From Bacillota bacterium (lineage in GTDB: Bacteria > Bacillota > Bacilli > Paenibacillales > NBRC-103111): a stretch of DNA of 36,552 nucleotides. Within the stretch, counting starts at the first letter, position 1. Each line of letters opens with the position of its first letter. The notes beneath the pieces were generated by a model. It ran no database searches. It saw only the letters and a list, made by a program, of their open reading frames with translations, and had not been told where the DNA came from. Positions 16,783-23,441 of this stretch are shown one piece after another. The DNA lies in the NCBI GenBank assembly GCA_023388055.1, contig JAEWGW010000021.1:1-36552 (forward strand), read 5' to 3'. Made by a program: the position numbers and the translations under genes.

Positions 16783-17978
16783 ACCCTGGCACGTACCTGG
16801 GAGGAGCGCTGCTTCTTGCGGCTGATGGTCCGCACGGCCCGGATGGCGTTAATCTCACCCAGGAAGCCGGATTTCCGCGCTGTGGAGCTGATGGGCATGG
16901 CAGACCGCTGCAGCCCCGACAGAAGCATGGAGAGGCTTATTCCCGGCTTTAAGGCCATCATTAGAGCAGCTACACCGCTGACATGGGAGGTGGCCATGGA
17001 GGTCCCGGAAAGCTCCTGGTATTTGCCGTTCAGCCAGGTGGAGACAATTCGCTCTCCCGGTGCGTAAATGTCGATCTGGGTGCTGCGGTTGGTGAAGCCG
17101 GCGATCTTGCCGTTGCGTCCCGTTGCGCCTACGGCTATGGTGTTGGGGAAACGCGCCGGGTAATCGATGATTCCCTTCTTGCCCTCATTGCCGGAGGAGG
17201 CAATAATGACGACACCTTCCTTGGCGGCATTGCGCACAGCCGTTTCCAGGGAAGGGCTGTAGCTTTTCATCCCGAAGCTCATGTTGATGATGTGGATGCC
17301 GTGATTGACGCACCAGTCGATGCCCTTCACGATATCCGTCACGAAGGAGGTGCCGTTATGGTCGAAGGCCTTGACCGCATAAAGCTTGGCATGGGGCGCT
17401 ACTCCCGACATCCCCTGTCCTGCCCCAGCCGCGATGGTGCCGCTGATATGGGTGCCGTGGCCGTTGTCATCCAGAGGAGGGAGGTGGCGGTGGATCAGAT
17501 TGATGCCGCCGGCGATGGAATCCCGCAAATCGGGATGGGAGAAGTCCACGCCGGTATCGATGACGCCAATCCGGATTTCCTGGCCCGTTGCGGTCTTCCA
17601 GGCCAGAGGGGCCTGAATATGGCGGATGCCCCAGGGGATGAAGGGTTTGCTTCGGGCAAAGCTGGCCTGGCGGCGGATCTCACCGGGCGACAGCCTGGTG
17701 GCCTTATCCTGGATGACCGCCAGTGTTTCATCCCGCTCCACTCCCTCCACCTCGGGGTGGTGAAGGAAGGCCTGTGGAGACTGCAGCTGGAGAAAAACGG
17801 CATTAATGAAGGGAAGGGCTTCAACTTGTTGGGCGGAGCAGCCGCCGGGTTCCCGGAGCTCCCGGACAATTTCCCGGCAATCGGAAGAGGGATGGAGTCG
17901 GATGAGATAGCGTGCCGATGATTCCCCAAACCCTCGGAGCTCCTCTTCCATCAGTTCGGTGAGCGTTGGCATCGTCAA
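16734..17978 (-). CDS. Subtilisin-like serine peptidase (S8), probably intracellular
   Basis: A 414-residue subtilase. Counted from the chosen start, the catalytic triad is D141 (IGVIDTGVD), H174 (NGHGTHISG) and S327 (SGTSMATSHVSG), with oxyanion N264 (SSGNEG). About 95 residues upstream of the catalytic domain resemble an inhibitory propeptide (YLIRLHPSSDCREIV... through HPEVEGVERDE). No signal peptide is visible, so it probably acts inside the cell or leaves by another route. The start is TTG at 17978, eight bases after AGGAGG on the minus strand; the ATG two codons later is the alternative, and the upstream ATG at 18029 has no ribosome binding site. The basic C-terminal tail is encoded antisense to the end of ywiB. 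Confidence 0.9.
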   Translation of the reverse strand: MTMPTLTELMEEELRGFGESSARYLIRLHPSSDCREIVRELREPGGCSAQQVEALPFINAVFLQLQSPQAFLHHPEVEGVERDETLAVIQDKATRLSPGEIRRQASFARSKPFIPWGIRHIQAPLAWKTATGQEIRIGVIDTGVDFSHPDLRDSIAGGINLIHRHLPPLDDNGHGTHISGTIAAGAGQGMSGVAPHAKLYAVKAFDHNGTSFVTDIVKGIDWCVNHGIHIINMSFGMKSYSPSLETAVRNAAKEGVVIIASSGNEGKKGIIDYPARFPNTIAVGATGRNGKIAGFTNRSTQIDIYAPGERIVSTWLNGKYQELSGTSMATSHVSGVAALMMALKPGISLSMLLSGLQRSAMPISSTARKSGFLGEINAIRAVRTISRKKQRSSQVRARVQASTGRTARIPISSR

Positions 17979-18180
17979 GGCGGACCCCTCCTCAGGCATT
18001 CGTGCAGCATACCTGCATAGATAATGCATTATCTTATGAGCGGCTCGTTTCGGACGCGCAATGCAAGCGCCTTATTCCCGTAAAATGAGCGAATACCCGT
18101 GTCAAACCGCCGATTCCCACATAGGATATAGGGAGAGGGTTGTTTGTGGCTCTCGTTAAATATCAAGGGAGGATAGGCGT

Positions 18181-18210
18181 ATGCCTGCCTCTACAGGGGT
18201 ACAGTCATAA
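18181..18210 (+). other. Possible nine-codon leader peptide ORF
   Basis: AAGGGAGG (18165-18172) lies eight bases before an ATG that opens a nine-codon frame (MPASTGVQS) ending in TAA, directly followed by a GC-rich hairpin. The arrangement resembles a leader peptide unit upstream of rpoE. There is no codon bias for a particular amino acid and no proof of translation. Confidence 0.3.
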
Positions 18211-18213
18211 ACG

Positions 18214-18234
18214 GAGGCGCTGTCGGGGCGCCTC
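18214..18234 (+). terminator. GC-rich hairpin in the rpoE upstream region
   Basis: GAGGCGC, seven-base loop, GCGCCTC, followed by TGTTTATTTA: a plausible weak intrinsic terminator three bases after the tiny ORF. The rest of 17979-18351 holds no gene. The rpoE promoter probably lies in the AT-rich stretch near 18270-18315 (TTGCTT, TTTACA and TTATAT boxes), but I cannot fix it. Confidence 0.55.
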
Positions 18235-18351
18235 TGTTTATTTATGGGGGTCAGCGCCTGCGGTTCCCGCAACCGCTTGCTTTTTTACATAAAATAGGGT
18301 TTACTTATATGAAGATAAAGGCGAGACTGTAGGAAGGGCGTGTACACGTAC

Positions 18352-18927
18352 ATGAGCGAGTATCTTTCAAAACTTACACCGGAGCAGGCCAGGGAAGTTC
18401 CCATGGTGGATTTGGCATTCAACATCTTGAAGGCGGCCAACACTCCTTTTTATTACCGTGACCTCATGAACGAGGTGGCCAAAATCAAGGGTTACACCGA
18501 AGAGGACATCCTCCGGCTGATTGCCCAGTTGTATACGGAGATTAACGTGGACGGCCGTTTCGCTTGCGTAGGCAACAACCTGTGGGGTCTGAAGCGCTGG
18601 TACCCCGTTGATAATAAAGAAGGCGAGATGGGCGGCACCAAACGTCCCCGCATCATTAATGACGACGATGATGATCTGGACGAAGAGGAATATATGGACG
18701 AGGAAGAGGAAAGCTTCCCGGCCGAGGAAGAGGACTTCGACTCCTTCGACGAAGACCACGAGGAAGTGGCCGAGGAAGAGGACGAGATGTTCGCTCCCGA
18801 CGAGATCGAAGAAGAGCTGGATGAGACCGAAGAGATTCAGGGTCTGGATGAAGAATTGGAGGAGCCCGAGGAAGAGGACTCTGAATTCGAGGACGACCTG
18901 GACGAAGGCGAAGAAGAAGATAAATAG
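18352..18927 (+). CDS. rpoE: RNA polymerase delta subunit
   Basis: Delta is a small Gram-positive RNA polymerase subunit that increases promoter selectivity and enzyme recycling. The first 90 residues form the folded HARE-HTH domain (PMVDLAFNILKAANTPFYYR, then EINVDGRFACVGNNLWGLKRWYP). From about residue 105 the chain is almost entirely Asp/Glu, the disordered acidic tail typical of delta. The ATG at 18352 matches the family N-terminus; an in-frame GTG at 18340 is nearer to AGGAAGG and is possible. It is followed by pyrG as in B. subtilis, with a terminator between them. Confidence 0.95.
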   Translation: MSEYLSKLTPEQAREVPMVDLAFNILKAANTPFYYRDLMNEVAKIKGYTEEDILRLIAQLYTEINVDGRFACVGNNLWGLKRWYPVDNKEGEMGGTKRPRIINDDDDDLDEEEYMDEEEESFPAEEEDFDSFDEDHEEVAEEEDEMFAPDEIEEELDETEEIQGLDEELEEPEEEDSEFEDDLDEGEEEDK

Positions 18928-18994
18928 GCAGTCATTTCTCCCTTTTGGCGGAGTGTGTCGATAGACGTTCTGATGGTATTTTCTTTCGGGGGCT

Positions 18995-19055
18995 CCCCCA
19001 AAAGTACCAGGAATGGGCTTCGAAGCGGCTCGTCACTTTTGGGGGATTGTTTTTT
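18995..19055 (+). terminator. Terminator after rpoE
   Basis: CCCCCAAAAGT (18995-19005) pairs perfectly with ACTTTTGGGGG (19035-19045) across a 29-base loop, followed by ATTG and six or more T residues. It ends 11 bases before the pyrG -35 box. Confidence 0.85.
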
Positions 19056-19066
19056 GCGGCGCAACC

Positions 19067-19096
19067 TTGACATGCTCATGCGAAAGAGGGTAATAT
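19067..19096 (+). promoter_or_regulatory. pyrG promoter (sigma-A type)
   Basis: TTGACA (19067-19072), an 18-base spacer and TAATAT (19091-19096). The expected start is the first G of GGGC at 19104, seven bases after the -10 box, which is the initial sequence required for CTP-sensitive control of pyrG in bacilli. Confidence 0.85.
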
Positions 19097-19103
19097 ATTG
19101 CAT

Positions 19104-19186
19104 GGGCTTTGGATTTGATGATCCGAAAGCGAGATCAATGACATTTAAAAGTGCCCCGTCTTTTTGGCGGGTCACTTTTTATTTTT
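19104..19186 (+). promoter_or_regulatory. pyrG leader: CTP-sensing attenuator
   Basis: The predicted transcript begins GGGCTTT and, about 45 bases on, forms a terminator: AAAAGTG (19147-19153) pairs with CACTTTT (19173-19179), CCCG with CGGG inside it, then T-rich 19176-19186. In B. subtilis pyrG, low CTP makes polymerase stutter at the GGGC start and add extra G residues, which pair with the pyrimidine-rich 5' arm of the terminator and allow readthrough. Here GCCCCGTCTTTTT would serve as that pairing partner. The mechanism is transferred from B. subtilis; the elements themselves are visible. Confidence 0.8.
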
Positions 19187-19250
19187 GCTCACGCGGACCT
19201 GAACCATGGAACAAAAAATAACGCGCATGATCATGCAGGGGGTTAAACTT

Positions 19251-20852
19251 GTGACGAAGTATATTTTTGTGACGGGCGGTGTTGTATCTTCCTTAGGCAA
19301 AGGCATTACGGCAGCGTCTTTAGGGAGACTTCTGAAGAACAGGGGCCTGAAGGTTACCATTCAGAAGTTTGATCCGTACATCAACGTGGACCCGGGCACC
19401 ATGAGCCCGTACCAGCACGGCGAGGTGTTCGTGACGGATGACGGGGCGGAGACGGATTTGGACCTGGGTCACTACGAGCGGTTCATCGACATCAACCTGT
19501 CCAAGAACAGCAACGTTACCACGGGCAAAATCTATTCCTCGGTTATCACCAAGGAACGCCGCGGTGAATATCTGGGCGGCACGGTGCAGGTTATTCCGCA
19601 CATCACCAATGAGATCAAGGACCGGGTATTCCGCGCCGGCCGCGAAGCTCAATCCGATGTGGTCATTACGGAAATCGGCGGCACCGTCGGCGATATCGAA
19701 AGCCTGCCGTTCCTGGAAGCCATCCGTCAAATTAAAAGCGACATCGGCCGGGATAATGTGATGTACATCCATGTTACGCTGATTCCTTACCTGAAGGCTG
19801 CCGGCGAGGTCAAAACCAAGCCCACCCAGCACAGTGTCAAGGAGCTGCGCAGCATCGGTATCCAGCCCAATGTGATTGTCTGCCGCACCGAACACACCCT
19901 GTCCGAAGATCTGAAGCGCAAGATCGGCCTGTTCTGCGACATCGATGCCAATGCGGTCATCGAGTGCATCGACGCCGATACCCTGTATGACGTGCCTTTG
20001 ATGATGCGCGAGCAAGGGCTCGACGATATTGTAGTCAACCACTTGAAGCTCAACACCAATGCCCCGGATATGACCGAATGGGAAGCCATGGTGCAAAAGG
20101 TGAAGCAGCTGAAGCATACCACCGAGATCGCCATCGTCGGCAAATACGTGGCTCTGCATGACGCGTATTTGTCCATTGTGGAAGCACTCTCCCACGCCGG
20201 CTTTGCCTGCGATTCGGAAGTGAAGATCCGTTGGGTCAACGCGGAGGATGTTTATGAGCATAACGTGGACGACCTTCTGGGCGGCGTTGCCGGCATCCTG
20301 GTGCCAGGCGGCTTCGGCGACCGGGGGATTGAAGGCAAGATCATGGCCATCAAGTATGCCCGCGAAGAGAAGATTCCGTTCTTCGGCATTTGCTTGGGCA
20401 TGCAAGTAGCGGTTGTGGAATTCGCCCGCAATGTTCTGGGTCTGGAAGGCGCCAACAGCTCCGAGATCAACCCGACCACCGGCTACCCGGTTATCGACCT
20501 GCTGCCGGAGCAGAAGGACATTGAGGACCTGGGCGGCACCATGCGCCTTGGCTTGTACCCCTGCAAGATCGCTTCCGGCTCCTTGGCCGAAGCGTGTTAT
20601 GCCGATGAGCTGGTATACGAGCGCCACCGTCACCGGTACGAATTCAACAACGCTTACCGCGATGCCATGGAGCATAAGGGGCTGCGCATTTCCGGCACAT
20701 CCCCGGACGGACGTCTGGTGGAAATGATCGAAATCCCCGACCATCCCTGGTTCCTGGCTGTCCAGTTCCATCCCGAATTTACCTCCCGCCCCAACCGCCC
20801 GCAGGCGCTGTTCCGGGAATTTGTCAAGGCAGCCTTTACGCTGTCCCACTAA
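19251..20852 (+). CDS. pyrG: CTP synthase
   Basis: Makes CTP from UTP using ATP and glutamine, the last step of pyrimidine nucleotide synthesis. At 533 residues it has the normal length. The N-terminal synthase domain carries KYIFVTGGVVSSLGKG (3-18), the P-loop-like ATP site, and EIGGTVGDIE (141-150). The C-terminal class I glutaminase domain has C381 in FFGICLGMQ and H507-P-E509. The start is GTG at 19251, eight bases after GGGGGT and matching the family N-terminus (M-TKYIFVTGG); the longer frame from 19206 would begin inside the leader. It is controlled by the attenuator upstream and closed by a strong terminator. Confidence 0.98.
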   Translation: MTKYIFVTGGVVSSLGKGITAASLGRLLKNRGLKVTIQKFDPYINVDPGTMSPYQHGEVFVTDDGAETDLDLGHYERFIDINLSKNSNVTTGKIYSSVITKERRGEYLGGTVQVIPHITNEIKDRVFRAGREAQSDVVITEIGGTVGDIESLPFLEAIRQIKSDIGRDNVMYIHVTLIPYLKAAGEVKTKPTQHSVKELRSIGIQPNVIVCRTEHTLSEDLKRKIGLFCDIDANAVIECIDADTLYDVPLMMREQGLDDIVVNHLKLNTNAPDMTEWEAMVQKVKQLKHTTEIAIVGKYVALHDAYLSIVEALSHAGFACDSEVKIRWVNAEDVYEHNVDDLLGGVAGILVPGGFGDRGIEGKIMAIKYAREEKIPFFGICLGMQVAVVEFARNVLGLEGANSSEINPTTGYPVIDLLPEQKDIEDLGGTMRLGLYPCKIASGSLAEACYADELVYERHRHRYEFNNAYRDAMEHKGLRISGTSPDGRLVEMIEIPDHPWFLAVQFHPEFTSRPNRPQALFREFVKAAFTLSH

Positions 20853-20858
20853 AAATGC

Positions 20859-20900
20859 TTCGTTCCGCGCAGGATTTCCTGCGCGGAACGAAAGTGTTTT
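20859..20900 (+). terminator. Terminator after pyrG
   Basis: A perfect 16-bp stem (20859-20874 with 20877-20892) of the TTCGTTCCGCGCAGGA type with a two-base TT loop (in practice a four-base one), followed by AGTGTTTT. It is nearly symmetric with A residues on its left flank, so it might act in both directions. Confidence 0.85.
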
Positions 20901-21047
20901 GTGAACGGGAAGACGTTTTTAAGTAAATGGCCTTTTGGTAAGCGCTTGCAGATTGGTGCTTTGCCTGTTCTCCCCCTGCCTTTTACCTGTACAATCTCCT
21001 TCGGACAGGTGTTTTTCTCAGATTTTTGATGAAATACTTAAAGGAAT

Positions 21048-21077
21048 GCAGGAATTTGCTGAAGGAATAGCGAATGT
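21048..21077 (+). promoter_or_regulatory. Sigma-H-type promoter of spo0F
   Basis: GCAGGAATT (21048-21056) fits the sigma-H -35 consensus RNAGGAWWW at every position; 12 bases later AGCGAATGT (21069-21077) fits RNNGAATWW with one mismatch. B. subtilis spo0F also uses sigma-H. A second AAGGAAT box just upstream could be an alternative. The rest of 20901-21151 shows nothing else definite. Confidence 0.65.
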
Positions 21078-21151
21078 TATACCCATTCATTGGAATTGAT
21101 GGCTTTATTCGCCGAAGAAGCTGTTGTTTCGCAAGATAGGGAGGGTATGCA

Positions 21152-21544
21152 GTGGACAAGAAGAAGATTCTGATTGTGGATGACCAGAACGGAATTCGCA
21201 TCCTGCTGATGGAAGTCTTCAATGTGGAAGGCTATCAGACGTTTCAAGCCTCCAACGGCAAGCTTGCCCTGGAAATCGTCCGGAAGGAAGCGCCGGACTT
21301 GGTGCTGCTGGACATGAAGATTCCGGGTATGGACGGCCTTGATATTCTCAAGCATATCAAACAGATCGATTCGTCCATCAAGGTGATTATGATGACGGCC
21401 TATGGAGAGCTCGACATGATCAAGGAAGCCACGGATTTGGGGGCGTTGACTCATTTCACCAAACCCTTTGACATTGATGAGCTGCGCCTTGCTGTAAATA
21501 CGGAGCTGCGGCATTTTGGGCCGAACAGCAGCTTTGCTATCTAG
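21152..21544 (+). CDS. spo0F: Sporulation phosphorelay response regulator Spo0F
   Basis: A 130-residue single-domain receiver that takes phosphate from sporulation kinases and passes it to Spo0B. All receiver residues are at the Spo0F positions: D10 and D11, phosphorylated D54 (LVLLDMKIPGMDG), T82 and K104 (FTKPF). There is no output domain, as expected for Spo0F. Its place after pyrG and before fbaA is the same as in B. subtilis, though ywjG is absent. The start is GTG, seven bases after GGGAGGG. The stop codon is formed by the first bases of a short repeat (21542-21574), which suggests the extreme C-terminus was altered by an insertion. Confidence 0.96.
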   Translation: MDKKKILIVDDQNGIRILLMEVFNVEGYQTFQASNGKLALEIVRKEAPDLVLLDMKIPGMDGLDILKHIKQIDSSIKVIMMTAYGELDMIKEATDLGALTHFTKPFDIDELRLAVNTELRHFGPNSSFAI

Positions 21545-21755
21545 GGCGTGTCTGAAAACTCGCTTGAGGGCATCTTTTTGCTCCCTTCGGAGTCTTCAGA
21601 CACACTCTAATCAGGCAAGCGCGTTTCAGGTCTTTTGCCTTACCTTTGATCCTGCCGGCAGGATCATTTTTTTTGGCGCCGGGTGGTGCATATACGGATT
21701 ACCGCGGCCGGACTGGAAACACTAGGGCCTGTCTGAAAACCCGCTTGAGGGCATC
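21542..21755. repeat. Two copies of a 33-bp repeat flanking the spo0F terminator
   Basis: TAGGGC.TGTCTGAAAAC.CGCTTGAGGGCATC occurs at 21542-21574 and 21723-21755 with two differences. In the first copy GTGTCTGAAAAC (21548-21559) is also mirrored by GTCTTCAGACAC (21592-21603), making a 56-bp hairpin. The sequence looks like ends of an insertion sequence left after loss of its body, or a tiny non-autonomous element. Confidence 0.6.
21647..21674 (+). terminator. Terminator after spo0F
   Basis: TGATCCTGCC and GGCAGGATCA form a perfect 20-base palindrome (21647-21666), followed by eight T residues (21667-21674). Confidence 0.92.
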
Positions 21756-21811
21756 CTGCCCCGCTTTTTCGCTTTGCAATCCGCCAGGCAGAAGGTTTTT
21801 TGCGGGCTTGG

Positions 21812-21840
21812 TTACACATGGCTGGGTTGTATGATATAAT
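21812..21840 (+). promoter_or_regulatory. fbaA promoter
   Basis: An extended -10 box TGATATAAT ends at 21840; TTACAC (21812-21817) lies 17 bases before TATAAT as a weak -35. The start codon is 37 bases downstream of the -10 box. Confidence 0.7.
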
Positions 21841-21877
21841 GTTCCAGATGATTGAAAACAGATAGGAGGAAACCTGC

Positions 21878-22735
21878 ATGTCTTTGTTAGTTTCTATGAA
21901 TGAGTTCCTTCCGCAAGCCAAAGCAGGCAAGTATGCGGTGGGTCAATTCAACATGAATAACCTTGAGTTTGCTCAAGCCATCACTGAAGCAGCTACAGAA
22001 TTGAAATCCCCGATTATCTTCGGTGTCAGCGAAGGCGCACTGAAGTACATGGGTATTGAGTATACCGTCGCTCTTGCGGAAGCTTCCGCCAAGAAATCCG
22101 GTTTGCCCATCGCCCTTCACCTGGACCACGGCAGCAGCTTTGAAGTTGCCATGAAGTGTATCCGTGCCGGCTTCAGCTCCGTTATGTTCGACGGCTCCCA
22201 CTATTCTTTCGAGGAGAACATCCGTCTGACCAAGGAAATCGTAAAAGTGGCGCATGCCATGGGCGTTTCCGTTGAAGGCGAGCTGGGCACCATCGGTGGT
22301 ACTGAAGACGACATCAGCCATGACGAAGCCAGCGCTCAATTGGCCAAGCCGGAAGAAGCCCTGCGTTTCTACGAAGAAACCAAGGTTGACGCTTTGGCAA
22401 TTGCTGTTGGTACCGCACACGGCGTTTATAAAGGCGAAGTAAAGATTCACAACGATATCATTGAAAAGGTTGCAGCTGCGATTCCGGTTTCCATCGTGCT
22501 GCACGGCGGATCCGGCGTGCCGGACGAGCTCATCGCCCAAGCAATCGCTGCAGGTGCTTCCAAGATCAATGTAAACACTGAGAACCAAGTTGCCGGTACT
22601 GCCGCTATCCGCGAAGTGCTTGCCAAGGATTCCAAGGTGTATGATCCCCGCAAGTATCTGACACCTGCCCGCAACGCCATGATCGAAGTGGTGAAATCCA
22701 AGATTCAGCTTTTCGGCAGCGCCGGCAAGGCTTAA
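21878..22735 (+). CDS. fbaA: Class II fructose-1,6-bisphosphate aldolase
   Basis: Cleaves fructose 1,6-bisphosphate to dihydroxyacetone phosphate and glyceraldehyde 3-phosphate in glycolysis, and works in reverse in gluconeogenesis. The 285-residue length is typical of the Gram-positive class II enzyme. Visible motifs: the catalytic Asp and first zinc His in ALHLDHGSS (about 78-86), GTIGGTEDD (about 138-146), the second zinc His in AVGTAHGVYKG, and the third in VLHGGSGVPDE; the phosphate-binding KINVNTENQ follows. AGGAGG lies seven bases before the ATG. Position after spo0F matches B. subtilis; the transaldolase gene that follows there is missing. Confidence 0.97.
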   Translation: MSLLVSMNEFLPQAKAGKYAVGQFNMNNLEFAQAITEAATELKSPIIFGVSEGALKYMGIEYTVALAEASAKKSGLPIALHLDHGSSFEVAMKCIRAGFSSVMFDGSHYSFEENIRLTKEIVKVAHAMGVSVEGELGTIGGTEDDISHDEASAQLAKPEEALRFYEETKVDALAIAVGTAHGVYKGEVKIHNDIIEKVAAAIPVSIVLHGGSGVPDELIAQAIAAGASKINVNTENQVAGTAAIREVLAKDSKVYDPRKYLTPARNAMIEVVKSKIQLFGSAGKA

Positions 22736-22763
22736 TCTGTTTTCCGTAGTGTGACATAATTCG

Positions 22764-22804
22764 GAAAGGGAAAGCATCCATCTCTTACAGATGCCTTCCC
22801 TTTC
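22764..22804 (+). terminator. Terminator after fbaA
   Basis: GAAAGGGAAAGCATC (22764-22778) pairs with GATGCCTTCCCTTTC (22790-22804) with one mismatch and an 11-base loop, followed by TATTGTTAT. From 22805 to 23121 I see no gene or clear signal, although B. subtilis has a transaldolase gene at this place. Confidence 0.8.
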
Positions 22805-23121
22805 TATTGTTATGGGAACCTATTTGCGCGTCTAATGCTGTCGCAATCGATAGAATCATAGGAAGCGGCGCGGCTTTGTCCGCCTAGGAAACACGGCCTC
22901 ATCTTTGCACCTCACTATCCTGTCCCCGGAATTCGGTTTGTTGCTGCACAACGCCCAACGGCGTACAAGTCCCTTACATATGCAGGTCTGGTTTGCTTCT
23001 CGCTTCTGCTTATGAACAGTGCGTGTTACCGGTTAAGGCTTGGCTCATTCCGGGATTCTGTCCGGGAGGAGATTATGATCCGTTTTTACCTGTAATAGAC
23101 AGTTTGCCGGGAAAATTGGGA

Positions 23122-23264
23122 TATAGCGTACACAAAATGTATGCTATACCCCTGGAATCGTGGAAAAAGCGGGTTAGTGGAGTGAATAGCGAACATTTTA
23201 TGATTGTTATTTAGTTTAAATTGCTGCGAAATATCGGATAGCGTACATTTTTAGGCGCTTACAT
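23122..23264. repeat. Second array of the short palindromic repeat family
   Basis: Three units: 23122-23148 (near-perfect palindrome, ATAGCGTACA / TGTATGCTAT), 23185-23211 and 23238-23264. The last matches the unit at 4933-4959 at 24 of 27 bases. The TGGAAAAAG.GGG sequence between the first two units is also present between units at the 4.8-kb site, so the whole composite seems to have been copied. Confidence 0.75.
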
Positions 23265-23282
23265 TTTTATAAAACAAAGTGA

Positions 23283-23423
23283 GGGTTTTAAAACCCGGCG
23301 AATGCTTACGAAGTAAGTTTTGTCTCACGACAAAACCCAGCGAATGCTTACGAAGTTAGCTTTGCTTATCAGCAAAGCTTAGAATATGCTTACGAAGTAA
23401 GTTTTGTCTCACGACAAAACTCC
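23283..23423 (+). repeat. Three-copy 42-nt tandem hairpin repeat before murA2
   Basis: Exact 42-base period: 23298-23339, 23340-23381 and 23382-23423. Each unit holds a small hairpin (CTTAC-GAA-GTAAG) and a larger one with a four-base loop. The large stem is GTTTTGTC/GACAAAAC in copies 1 and 3 but GCTTTGCT/AGCAAAGC in copy 2: three base pairs differ and all stay paired. GGGTTTTAAAACCC (23283-23296) looks like a preceding copy that lost its loop. The murA2 ribosome binding site AGGAGG (23425-23430) follows the last hairpin by four bases. Confidence 0.9.
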
Positions 23424-23441
23424 CAGGAGGAAAAGGTGCAG

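Noticed and set aside
18367..18759. 130-codon minus-strand frame
   Set aside because: Shadow of rpoE created by its acidic, purine-rich codons.
19320..20849. 509-codon minus-strand frame
   Set aside because: Complete shadow of pyrG; no family resemblance and no ribosome binding site.
22993..23214. 73-codon frame between fbaA and murA2
   Set aside because: No ribosome binding site, unlikely composition, and its last third is the palindromic repeat.
23283..23423. CRISPR-like array before murA2
   Set aside because: Units are contiguous with no unique spacers and are internally self-complementary; there are no cas genes.
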